A stretch of 64,000 bases of DNA, taken from the NCBI GenBank assembly GCA_024138025.1, contig JAMXBD010002468.1, positions 124,001 through 188,000 on the forward strand, given 5' to 3'. Positions 1 to 11,053 of this stretch are shown piece by piece; the first letter of the stretch is position 1, and each line of letters starts with the position of its first letter. The notes beneath the pieces were generated by a model. It did not search any database. It saw nothing but the letters and a program-made list of their open reading frames with translations, and had not been told where the DNA came from. Origin of the DNA: Combretum micranthum (taxonomy: Eukaryota; Streptophyta; Magnoliopsida; Myrtales; Combretaceae). The translations under genes and the position numbers were made by a program.

Positions 1-540
1 ATAAAATAAAATAATAAATTTTATAACACAAAAAACTATAAATTTGTGGTTAATCTTAAAAATTAGAATGGATGGGTACATTAGTTTTTCAAAGCTAATT
101 CTTTGGAAGATAAATGGTTACAAAATATTTTTAGTAAAAAGAATACAAATTTTATTAAGAATAGAAGTAGTTTGGAAAAAATTTAATATGGATTTTTATA
201 TGAATTTTTTTATATATTTGATGAATTATTAATTTATATTTTCGTTGAGCATTAAGGATTTCTTTATAAATTATTATTTTATTATTTAGATAGATTATTA
301 ATTTAGTATGTTGGTCCAAGTTAGAACCAAAAGAAATTATTATCTAATCAAAATTATTAATTTATCAAATATCATTTATGGAGATTTAACTTAGAACATT
401 GTGAATTAAGTAAAATTAGTTAAGTTATTAGTTAATGGTTGCAAATAGTTGTTATTAGTGTAATTAATTAAAAAATTAGTGATTATATGAAATAGTATAG
501 AAAACATTTTATAAAAGCACAACGTATCCCATAAATATAA

Positions 541-572
<32 letters not shown>

Positions 573-1719
573 AGAAGGTTTCTTTTGAGAACTTTATTAT
601 TTTGGCTTTCACTCAGCTTAAAAATAAATTCATATTTTTATTTATTTGTCCCTACAATCGAGTCATACATGATGTTAACAGCTTGCTACGCATTTTGCGG
701 AGATAAAGGCAAGCAAAATAATTATATTTTAATTTTTGATAATTTAGTATTTTATTTTGGAAAATTAGCACTTATACTTTGTGTGATTTAATATCAGTAT
801 TAAATAATATTTTTATGGATATTGATGACAATATAATAATAAACATATGACCAAAAATTATCAAAATGCCAAAAACTTGTCAAAAATTGAAGTTACAGAT
901 ATTTGATCTATCAACCAAATGAAAAATAAATATTCATTAAAAATTATTTAGCAAAGATACACATATTTTAAAATACAGACTAATTTACTAAAATTTAAAT
1001 ATAAGATATTAAATTAATAAAAAATTAAAAATAAAGGCACATAGCATGTGGTTATCCTTTCTTGGGCTTAGCTAGTGAAGTCCTGCATTTGCGTTGCAAT
1101 ATAATAGCACTGGACAAAGAAATATATGGTCTAGCAAGTAAGGTCTAGCAAGTAAGGTCAACAACTCCCAAATTACACATAAATTAAAAAGGCCTAGCTC
1201 TTTGTAGCCTATGTCAAATTTAAAATCAAAAGAGACTGCATTAAATAAATCCGGCTTATGATGATATTCGATCGGCTGTGGCGATTGGCTCCTTTTCCTT
1301 TCTTATCGGCCAACTTCCCATGTGGGGTTGGTTTCTTGCTATATTTGCTCTACAATCAATAAAAAATACTGAAATTTTGACTTTTTTAATGACGCTATAT
1401 AGGCGTGAACTGTATATGGCACCTTTTCATTAATATGAGAAAGTGTGTTTATTTTATATGTTTATTTCTCTTTTAAGCCGTAGAATTTAAAACTTTATCT
1501 CTTGTTGAATTCCATTGTATGTCAACTACCTATCGATATTTATCCATTTCGTTTTGTTGTTTTGATCCAAATTTCTACTCTAGCTTTAATATGTAACGAA
1601 TCTTACACAAATAAAAGCATGTAGTATGTACCACAACTAAACAAAAAGAAAGAAAGAAGGATACACAGTAAAATTTTATGTGATGATAAAAAAAAAATAA
1701 GATTCCTATGAAATATATA
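1..1719. other. AT-rich intergenic DNA, no gene seen
   Basis: No reading frame here has a recognisable protein or plant-like composition; the short frames are made of Phe, Ile, Leu, Lys and Asn as expected from AT-rich DNA. A TA microsatellite lies at about 543-572. A 17-bp unit (ggtctagcaagtaaggt type) is repeated in tandem at about 1125-1160. The stretch at 1030-1360 is less AT-rich, but I could not assign it. Confidence 0.6.
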
Positions 1720-1966
1720 GGGATAATACCATAAATAATAAATAAATTTTTACAAAATATGCAATTAGATATTTAAACTTTGAAATCGATCAATTTAATA
1801 CTTAAAAAACTTAGAAATTAAACAATTGAATACATAAAATAACTTAATAGAAGTAATGTTGGCCTGTATGAAAATTTCTTTAAAATACTAGATTGATCAA
1901 TTTCAAAATTCAAGTACCTAATTACTTATTTTATTAAAATTTAGGTGTTATTTGTAACATTAACCC
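1720..1966. mobile_element. MITE-like element with long imperfect terminal inverted repeats
   Basis: The first 75 or so bases, starting GGGATAATACCATAAATAAT, are mirrored in reverse complement by the last 75, which read GGGTTAATGTTACAAATAAC when inverted. Both arms run on through the same kind of text: a tract of T/A, then cAATTAgaTAttTaAACTTTgAAAT. There is no coding capacity. Short length, long inverted repeats and related copies at 2223-2445 and 10801-11053 fit a non-autonomous DNA transposon family. A clean target-site duplication was not found, so the superfamily is open. Confidence 0.6.
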
Positions 1967-2222
1967 AAGTATATATTTTTGAGTGCATTAATCTATGTTA
2001 TTGATACGGCTTCAAACTAGAGTCAATGTGATGAGGCAATCACTTCACATTTTGTTATTATATTCCTAAGGGAAATATTTAAAGTTCCTTATGGTTATTG
2101 AAACTATTTATTACTATTGTCATGTGTTCAAATATGATTAGCTTTAATTCTTCATATAAATAGATATACATATATACACGAGATATATAATATCTAATAT
2201 ATTTTTTAATTATTTTTTTGTC

Positions 2223-2445
2223 TAATGTGACAATGGTACTTTAACTTTTACAAAAAATTCAATTATGTACCTGAAGTTTAGTTTTAAACAATTTAGTACA
2301 TAAAGTAAACTTTCGTGTATATTTTTCCTATAAGTAGAAAAAATATACATGAAAACTTATTTCAAGTAACAAATTATTTAAAATCAAACTTTAGATATTT
2401 GGTTGAACTTTTTACGAAAGTTCGAATATTATTTTTGACATTAAT
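2223..2445. mobile_element. MITE-like element, same family as 1720-1966
   Basis: The left arm begins TAATGTGACAATGGTACTTT and the inverted right arm begins TAATGTCAAAAATAATATTC. The arms continue to agree through a core like TTCAAttAtgTAcCTgAAGTT. The element is about 220 bp and non-coding. The core wording matches the copies at 1720 and 10801, though divergence is high. Confidence 0.55.
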
Positions 2446-4290
2446 CTTTTTTTTTTCCATGTTTAAGGGATAGATTATCATCTAAGATTTTCAAAAATAG
2501 AAGGGATTTAAGACAGAGAAGAATTGAATGATGTTGGCACTACTAGTTTTCACGTAATGAGTGCCTACTCTCCCTCTCGGAAATATATTTCATTTTATAT
2601 TTGAAAAAAAGGAGGAAAAAAGATACATAGTAGGTTAGAGTAGACTACCTCTCCCTCCATCTAAGGTATGAAAATTATACTCCTGCTCTAGTTTTTGTTA
2701 CCAAAAATTTTGCGTCCTATCATGTAATATTAATGGCCTTGATTAATTTTATAATAATTACACAAATAAATTACGTGAATTCCATATTAATTATACCAAA
2801 AATAATCGCGAGAATAAAGTAATTAATCTACAACACAAGACAAAAGATTTATTAAATATTACAAGCTATATATATGTGTATATATATATGAATAATAGGT
2901 AAGTACTAATCATGTTTAAACTTAAAATTGATGATAATACTATTACATGTTAATAATTTTATTAATAACTCCCTACTATACCATTTATATTTATACAAGT
3001 GATATATAATACTGATAAAACTTTTTATCTATCAGAGGTTTAGTTGTTTACGAAAGAAAGAACTTTCGACTCATTTACTCAGATGCTATTTCGTTAATTT
3101 AAAAAAAAAAAAAAAATCCATCCCTAAGATTCCCTTGAAGAAAGTGAGTTTAACTCCTCTAAAGTGACTTTGATTTGGGACCCTCTTCCCTCTCTCTCTC
3201 TCTCTCTCCCGTAATGGGAAAAAAACACAAAATTCTAATTTTGAAATCTCTAGGACTGACCACCCCTTACTAGCCGTAGTCGCCCCCTACCACCACCCCA
3301 CCATCGTCTTTTACACCATATTCCTCATTTTCCTCTTATCACCACCCTCATAACACCCAATAAAAGACATCCTTGGTTCATCTTCAAGTTTGTTGGTTCT
3401 TGACTCTCATTTTCATCTACATCACCATCTTCATCTCTATCTCTCTACAACAAATTCATATAGGAGGTCGTCGCACTCCATGGAATATCCATAAACTCGA
3501 TTTCAACTCCTTTGTCACCATTTTTGCTGCATAATCATTATCTCTGCGCTTCAACATGCAAGTTGGGTGTATCTATATTTGGTCTTTCCTTTTTTTTTTT
3601 AAGTGTAATCTTCTATCTTATATATGGATAATTTTTCCCATTAGAGGATCAATTTTTGGTTCTTTTGGTGGACTTTTTTTTTTTTTTTTTGGTCAAGGGT
3701 TATTAATATTCATTTTTCGTTTAAGAGAGATGATCTTTCAGTTTGGATCTATATCCTTGTATCTCTAGTTGATTTTCTCTTTAATTTTATAATTATTTTA
3801 TTCTATCAATGTAATTAGATGTTGTTTTCTACTTTCTTATTTTTTTTAGGAAAAAAAACTTTGATTTAGGAGGTAAAAGTCTAAAGGAGATGCAAGTGAT
3901 AGAGGAAAATCACATCTTTTTGGTGTTTAGATAGGTAACTGAACAAAGTCAATACTCTCTTCGTTTTTTCTTTTCTTTTTATTTTCTTTTCTCTTTTTTT
4001 GCTACAAAATAACAAAGCCATTAGTTAATCGAATCCAAATGTTAAAACCTCCGTAACTAGGAATAGGGTGTAGACACAAGTTACAAGGAAATTAGACTTA
4101 ATCCTTTAATTCACGTGATGACTTATTTAGCACCATGCGTGAGTCTTATATCTGTAGTCAAGAGTGACAGTTTGGCACGATAAAATCATTTAGAATGGAA
4201 TGGATTAAGTTTTGAAGTATCATTTTTATGTTAGAAGTGTAAGAAAAGTAAAATGAAATAAAATGATTACAAAGCATTTTAGTTAGAAAT
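2446..4290. other. Intergenic DNA with CT microsatellite and C-rich stretch
   Basis: A (CT)n tract lies at about 3190-3208. It is followed at 3250-3540 by a C-rich, T-rich stretch with many cacc and catc words, unlike the AT-rich flanks. It resembles a leader or degenerate coding remnant, but no frame stays open and no family is recognised. The 70-codon frame at 3556-3768 contains runs of Phe from poly-T and is not treated as a gene. Confidence 0.5.
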
Positions 4291-4622
4291 GAGATAAATT
4301 ATATTGAAAAGTCACAACATTTGCGGATAAGTTCATTTGAGATCATAATGTTTCGAGTAGTTAAAAAGATATTACAATATTTAGAGAGTAAGTTCATTTT
4401 AGGTTACAACGTTTTTAATAGTTAGAAAAAAATCATACCATTTGGAGAAATGAGTTAATTAAAGTCACTATTAACATATGTTTTAACATGTTAAATCTTT
4501 TAAGTTTTAATTTTAAATATTTTTCTCCTGTTAACACATGTCAATGGAAACCTCTATTGATCCACTTCTCTAAATATTATGATATCAAATGAACTTATCC
4601 TCAAATGTTTGTGTAATTTATC
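4291..4622. mobile_element. MITE-like inverted-repeat element with internal tandem modules
   Basis: The left arm contains GGATAAGTTCATTTGAGATC (near 4324) and the right arm, inverted, contains GGATAAGTTCATTTGATATC (near 4600). They share roughly 60 bp of terminal inverted repeat, with outer ends near gATAAATTA. Internally the arm unit recurs in degenerate form two more times (aGTAAGTTCATTTTAGgtTAc near 4388; GAgTTAATTAAAGTCAC near 4453), giving about three 60-bp modules. No coding capacity is present. Confidence 0.6.
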
Positions 4623-7600
4623 CATTAGAAACATCCCTAGAAATAAATTCTAATCATAAATACGTAATATGATGTGACTAATGGTAGTGGAATGTCCCTT
4701 TTAAAGTCAAAATCATACATGGTAAGATATCGTGATTCTAACTTCTAAAAGTGAAAACATAAAATATAAAATAAAATCAAGAATTATGATTCCTTAGGAA
4801 ATTGCAAATATAACCGCGAAGTATTAACTATGTATGGGTATCTTGTTAGACTTTTATTGTGTATTTTTAGTTTAGATAAATGCCAAATATGATACCTGAA
4901 TTTTTTATAAAAACTCAATTTGATACTTAAATTTTGAAGTAGTTAGATCATGACTATTTTTATAAATTCACTAACACTATTTGTTCTATTTACTGATATG
5001 AAAAAAGTAATCTAATTAGTGTTAGATGGTGTTAAAAAAGAAAAGAAAAATTCAATAATAGACCGCTTCTTTTTTTGTCATCAAACAGAATAACCAGTTC
5101 TATAGATGTAGTAAATAGCAATAAAATGTTTGATGAAATATTAAATTATCAAGATTGTTTTCATGTAAATTTTAGTACATTTACCCTACTTTTTCTTTTT
5201 AAACTTTTAAACAATTTACAGAGTTAAAAACCCCAATACCGCTGCTAGTTATGATTTTTAATCACAAACTATTTAGGAGTGCCAATTTTTATAGTTATAT
5301 GATATTGTAAAGAGATACTCAAAAGTTTAGGGCGTCTACTTACAATAGTTTTATAGTATATTTTCAATTTAATAAGTAGGAGGTACATCTATAAATATTT
5401 GATAAAAAGGCATTGTTACCCCTTTCTTCTCACCACAAACCATTTCCATGTTAGACCTTTGCATGTATGGACAAAATAATTTTTTCATACCATTCCTACA
5501 ATAATTGACACCGGGCTTACGGTTTTTTTGATCTATAAAATGAATTTCTTGATCTCTTGAATGTATCTGTGTAATACTGGTACAGTCCCACTCATAGTAT
5601 GAGTATTTGGATGTTATCAAGTTTTTCCATTAAAGCATACACGTTTAAGATACTTGATATGAATATGCATGCAAGAAATCTCATTTTTTAGATTCTTACA
5701 TAGATAGAAAGTTTCATCACTTATTTGAGGTTTTTTATATTATTATTATATAAAAGCAAGGTATTATGTAAAAATAAATAAGAACCATAAAATATAAAAT
5801 AAATAAATAAACTTATATGAAAAACTTTACAAATAAACTGGTGAAATTTTTTAATAGAAATGTTTGTTTAGATCCTGTTCTTTCACCTTAATTATCTTGC
5901 GAGAAACTCTGTAGCTGTGGCTGCTCTTAATGATTGTGATCTTGATACGAATCCTCAACCTATGATGTCACACTATATTTTGAAACAGCATCCGGAAACC
6001 ATTTAATTAATCAATATATTCTCTTGTAAACTTCCAGGACCATTCCACTATAACATCCTCATCTTTCTCCGTTCCCGTAATCATTAAAATCTTTAAAATA
6101 AATCAACAATTAAAGATTTCTTTGACGGTGTTCTATATAAACGTATTTTATTCTTTTAATACTGTTTATCTATTGGTTTTTATAATATATATGATATGTT
6201 TGGTTCATTGAAATTAAATAATATTAAAAAAATAACGATTCATTGTTTTATAGTTAAAAGTATTTTCGAAATAAAATATATTTTTTAATCAAGAATATCT
6301 AATCATCCAGTAAAAAAAAGGAATAAGGATTTCTTATTTATTCTATATTATATAGAATAGATATTATTTTGATAGAATTTTTTATAAACCAAACAAATGA
6401 ATAGATATTCCGTAAAAATAAAGTTAGAACATCAATTTCATCTTATTCAACCAACCATATTGATATTATTTTTATCACAATACATAAAACATAATATATT
6501 CAAGATGCAAGTGAGTCCAACTACACTTACTGGCATGTAACTTAAAAGTATCCTGCATAAGAAAATAGTTCAACTTGAATTTTTGTATTTGAGTTCGAGT
6601 TGGAAATACTTAAAAATAAAAAATATATATATGTATATATAGTTTATGACATCCGAATTTATATATCATAATAAATAGTTTGATTGGTTTGTGAATTTAA
6701 TTATACTTAAGTAAAATTTAAATATTTTTTACCAAAAAGATTTAATCAAATTTCAATTGAATTTACATAACAATATTGAATAGATCATAAAAGTTACATG
6801 GATTTAATCAAGTCGAGTTGATCGAGCTAATTAAAATACCATTTCTCATTGGATTTGACTTTACATATAAAGTCCGATGACTGAGTTTACATTAAGATCG
6901 TGATCAAGTTGGAATTCAAACTTACATCATTGCCTTACCCCAGCATATAGGTTCGCATACAAAATTATTTAAAATTGTAGTAGTATATTTAAAGCAACCG
7001 CTAGAAGGATCACACTATGGAAATTTTTTTTTAATGCAAATAACCCAAAAATAAAATTAAAACAATAAGAACCAGCGACGTATGAATCATATGGATAAAA
7101 TCCAGCTTGATATAGTGAGAATCGATGACCACCTGATTACGCCAATATTTTGTCATAATTAATTGGCCGCCACTAATACATTATAGTGTTATTCCATTGC
7201 TATTATACTAAACAAATAATAACCCATTTTATAAATTGATACAAAAAAAATAAAAAATAAACAAATTAAAGTTATATTCTATTTGGTGAAGCAAATATAT
7301 AATTTTTATAGATTTATATATATATATCTATTACAATAAAAAATTTATACCTATGAACATATCATAATATTTTCAATGATGAATAATCACGAAACACTAA
7401 GTATGATATATTCAAATAAAGGATTTTCAGGTATAGAAATCAATTTTTCTTCTTGTGGTTGACATTTTCATAATGGATAAGCACCGTCTTTTACCATCAG
7501 ACTGCAACCTTTGTTTCCTATCAAGTTATAGTTAAAAGCCTGATGCGTTCTCTCAAAATTGTTATAATGATACTTCATAAATTATAAAAATTTCAATCAT

Positions 7601-8647
7601 TATATATATTAACAAATACCTAAAGCAAAACATTATTCTTACAAAATAAATACAGTAAAAATCAATGTTATTAGACCCAATTTAGGTATTTGACTTGCAC
7701 AAGCTAAAGAGACAATAATAATATTGAACCATTGTTGAATTGGATAATTTTTGATGCAGCAAAAGCAATTAAATTCAATCACAATTTCATCGATTTTGAG
7801 AATAACCGAAATAATGATCGTCAATAGTGTATTGATTTCAGGAATACATATTCTAATGACATAAAAAAATCGAAATACAATGTAATTTCAAGATTTGAAA
7901 ATAAAAGCAATGATGGATCTATAAAATTATACTAAAAATATGATAACTAATTAATTCATTTCCCTGGAGCATACATTTATAGACAATCTTGAAAGTTGCA
8001 AAAAAAGGAAAAAAAAACTAAAAACATCCTATTAAAAGACATTGAAAATATTCAAAAGATAATATTTTAAATATTGACTAAAAAAGAAAATCCTATTAAA
8101 AACACATGAATAAGAAGTTATTAAATATCTAATTAAAATTATTAAAAGAAATTGAAAAAATATTGACGAGGTTTTAAAAACGGATCAGGTTGAATTGAGT
8201 TGTATCAGTCGCTTCAAGTCAGGTTTTATGGCACGAGTAAAAACCGAAGGAACCCAACAAAGAAAAAATTGAAGTCGATCAATGGAACCAATGGGAAAAC
8301 GCATCATGTTGCATGCATGGTAGTAGATAACAGCTAATACCATACCAAGCAAACACCGGGGAAAAGGTTTTATGTGTGCCGTAGGCGTGTGGGTTCACTA
8401 TCACACACACACATACATGTATCTCAATCCAATGTCAAAAATTATGTCAATATCATCGAAATATCATAGGTTAAATATATATATATGTGTCCCTGTACTT
8501 TTAATATATGACATGGCCATACAAAGTCATATGTATTATTTATATGTATTTATTTATAACTTGGTGCCACGATATAGTGTTTTGCCACGAAATGCCCACG
8601 CTTTTAATTTGCACCTTTTTGACCACTCACCATCACTAATATCAACA
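4623..8647. other. AT-rich intergenic DNA upstream of the ERF gene
   Basis: No gene is supported. One arm of the 1720-type repeat may be present at about 4870-4960. A possible further short inverted-repeat element lies around 6196-6400 (tgtttggtt on the left, aaccaaaca on the right). TA microsatellites lie near 6625 and 7316. The minus-strand frame at 5369-5620 (83 codons) has a balanced composition but no recognisable family. The last 300 bp should contain distal promoter of the ERF gene. Confidence 0.5.
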
Positions 8648-8654
8648 TATATAG
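8648..8654 (+). promoter_or_regulatory. Probable TATA box of the ERF gene
   Basis: TATATAG lies 159 bp before the ERF start codon. It is followed after about 30 bp by a strongly CT-rich, AUG-poor leader (about 8680-8760), which is typical of a plant 5' untranslated region. This is inferred from position and sequence only. TATA-like words are common in such AT-rich DNA. Confidence 0.45.
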
Positions 8655-8812
8655 CCTTAGGACATCACACTGCCTTATTCCTCCAATCTTTATCCTGTCT
8701 CTCTTTCTTTCTCACTCTATTTATTTTCTCTCTCTTTGAAATCGAGATAAAATTTTAATTTTCTCTCATTCTCATGCCTTTTTTTTGTCCCATAACGTCT
8801 AAGTCTGACTAA

Positions 8813-9541
8813 ATGGACCAACCGCCACCGCCGCCACCACAACCACCACCACCATTAGACCAATTCCAGCATTCTTTTCCCCTGCACACTAGCGAAACCC
8901 CATCACCTACGGGAAGAAATGCCCCCTTTTCTCCTAGGCAGGCGTCACCCCGGACCGCATCCGCGGCCTCTGCCACAACCGGGAAGCACCCGACTTTCCG
9001 CGGTATTCGTTGCAGAAGCGGGAAATGGGTGTCGGAAATTCGAGAGCCCCGTAAAACCACCCGTATATGGTTAGGGACTTATCCTACTCCTGAAATGGCA
9101 GCTGCAGCTTACGATGTGGCCGCGCTTGCCTTAAAAGGCGGCGATGCCACGCTTAATTTCCCCAATTCGGTTAGGTTTTATCCAGTCCCTGCAACCACCT
9201 CAGCTGCAGACATAAGAAGGGCAGCTGCAGCTGCGGCGGCTGCGGAGTGGAGGAAGGGAGAAACTAGCGGTAGTGAGAACTTCACAATTGGATCCGCTCA
9301 AACAATTAGTAGTAACACTTCTACCCATTCTAGTCGAGATGAGACTAGCGTTATAGATAGTTCTTCTTCAACGATTGCTACCACACAACAAGAATTCGTT
9401 GATGAGGAAGCACTATTTGATATGCCGAATTTGTTGGTGGACATGGCTGAGGGAATGCTGGTGTCGCCGCCAAGGATGAACTCGCCCCCCTCGGACGACT
9501 CGCCGGACAATTCCGACATAGCAAACTTGTGGAATTATTAA
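8813..9541 (+). CDS. AP2/ERF transcription factor, DREB subfamily (ERF024-ERF027-like)
   Basis: The gene encodes a 242-residue nuclear DNA-binding protein in one exon, as is usual for ERF genes. The single AP2 domain covers about residues 61-117. It has the conserved [30 protein letters not shown] and [11 protein letters not shown] blocks, ending at LNFP. The wording [20 protein letters not shown] is typical of DREB group III proteins related to Arabidopsis HARDY/ERF024-027 rather than of GCC-box ERFs. Residues 1-15 are almost all Pro after MDQ. An Ala-rich helix (about 131-145, AADIRR then poly-Ala) follows the AP2 domain, as in that group. The acidic region [19 protein letters not shown] (199-215) and the C-terminal LWNY (239-242, LWSY-like) are group III activation motifs. 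The start is the first ATG after a CT-rich leader. GC content is clearly above the flanks. Target DRE/CRT elements and a role in stress or growth regulation are known for the family and inferred here. Confidence 0.93.
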   Translation: MDQPPPPPPQPPPPLDQFQHSFPLHTSETPSPTGRNAPFSPRQASPRTASAASATTGKHPTFRGIRCRSGKWVSEIREPRKTTRIWLGTYPTPEMAAAAYDVAALALKGGDATLNFPNSVRFYPVPATTSAADIRRAAAAAAAAEWRKGETSGSENFTIGSAQTISSNTSTHSSRDETSVIDSSSSTIATTQQEFVDEEALFDMPNLLVDMAEGMLVSPPRMNSPPSDDSPDNSDIANLWNY

Positions 9542-10800
9542 ATTGTTTATCATGGGGATAATTGGTTTTGAATGTTGATATCCCCTAAAACCATATTTCA
9601 ATTTTGAATCACGTATTTAGTCAATGAAACGAAAAAAAAAATTATAATAACATTGTTCTTCCCCCACCCACAGAAAGAAAAAGACAATGGAACTGGCTTA
9701 GACCATAGCCATAGGTACGACGTGGTATCATGTTAGTTTGATGTAATGCCATGAAGATTATTGGTGCTCCTCAAGGTGCTTAAAAAAAAACAAAACAAAC
9801 ACATTTTGCTGAGTCTTGAGTTTCCTGACCAAGTTGTGGAGAAGAAGAGTATAATAAAGGGAGACATCAAAAGGTGATGCACAAAACAAAAGAAATGATG
9901 ATCTCGGTCCTATGGTAGTATGGTTTTTTGTTTTTTTTTTCCCTTCTAGCTAGGTAGCTAGCTAGGTACAGAAGTGATTTGGAACGATGGTAGTGACTTA
10001 ATTAGGGTTTAGTTTGCTTTATGCAGTAGGTTCATTTGCAGCTTCAATAGCTGTGAGAGCAGATTTGTGTCATGTGTGTTTCCCTTTTTAGTTTTCTACC
10101 CCTCCTTTTCGGCTTTTGTGTCTATCTATTTTTGGGTTTTTATATCTTACTTTTAATTATTTGATCCTCTCCATTTATATATATATATATATATATATTT
10201 AATTTGCTTCTTTCTATACAGGTACCATTAATCAATTATTGAAATTTATATCACTTCAACAAAATTGATTTTTTCTATATCTAAAAATAAACTTTTGTTG
10301 ATTTTTTCTGTGGAGATATAAGTTATTTTATTTTTTTTATTATAAAATTATTATCTCTTGAGGTCAATTTTATAAGATAGCTAAAAAGTCTAAAAGATTT
10401 TTTCGCTGTTAATGTGAGAAAATGATGGAAATTAAGAAGATTGAATGATTCATTCCTTTGTTTTCTATTCTTTTCTTTTCCTTTTATTATTTTTTTCCCC
10501 CCATTGGCTGAAAAGATTTAGATGACTGAGTGATGCTAATTGTCTGTGAGATTTCGGCTTCAAGTACCTTCTGTGAAATTTCTTAACAGTACAAGCAAAT
10601 CTTTTGGTGCATGTATACTTTTAATATGCTTTTATAGAATCTGATTTCCTATTCTTTTTATCATCAAAAATATCTTTTTCTTTCATTTTAGGGTCCATTG
10701 CTCTATGTGATCCACTAATTTAATGTACCTCCCCACTAACATCGACAATCCATGGAAGAAAGTTTAGCTATTCCACTTCCTATTTAATTTTGTTGGAATG
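9542..10800. other. 3' flank of the ERF gene and intergenic DNA
   Basis: No further gene is seen. The ERF transcript probably ends within the first few hundred bases, but no single polyadenylation signal stands out (near-matches aatgaa at about 9623 and aataaa at about 9854). A TA microsatellite lies at about 10176-10198. A repeated tagctagg motif at 9946-9965 is a short local duplication. Confidence 0.5.
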
Positions 10801-11053
10801 GATTAATACCACAAATGGTCTCGTTTCTTGAACTTTGACAAAATATGTAATATGATTATATATTTAAATTTTAAAATTAATCAATTTAGTATATGAAAAT
10901 TTTTAAAATTGATTAATTTAGTGATTGAAATAACTAGATGAAGATACTATTAGCGTGAACAAAAGTACTTTAAGATGCAAAATTTATTAATTTTAAAGTT
11001 TATATATTAATTTTATCAATTTTAAAGTTCGAGTACCATTTGTGATATTAACG
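10801..11053. mobile_element. MITE-like element, third copy of the 1720 family
   Basis: The left arm begins GATTAATACCACAAATGGTC and the inverted right arm begins CGTTAATATCACAAATGGTA. Both then run through a CTCGaactTT-type stretch into TATATTTAAATTTTAAAATT-like sequence, so about 75 bp at each end is inverted repeat. Size and arm wording match 1720-1966. No coding capacity is present. Confidence 0.6.

Noticed and set aside
5369..5620. 83-codon minus-strand frame with balanced composition
   Set aside because: No family recognised, no upstream promoter or neighbouring exon found. It could be a gene relic, but I cannot support it.
8372..8758. 128-codon open frame just upstream of the ERF gene
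   Set aside because: It covers the probable TATA box and CT-rich leader; the composition is Tyr/His/Ser/Leu-rich with no recognisable domain. It is probably promoter and leader read as protein.
8809..9060. Minus-strand frames across the ERF gene (also 9298-9519 and 9413-9601)
   Set aside because: These are antisense shadows of the GC-richer ERF coding sequence.
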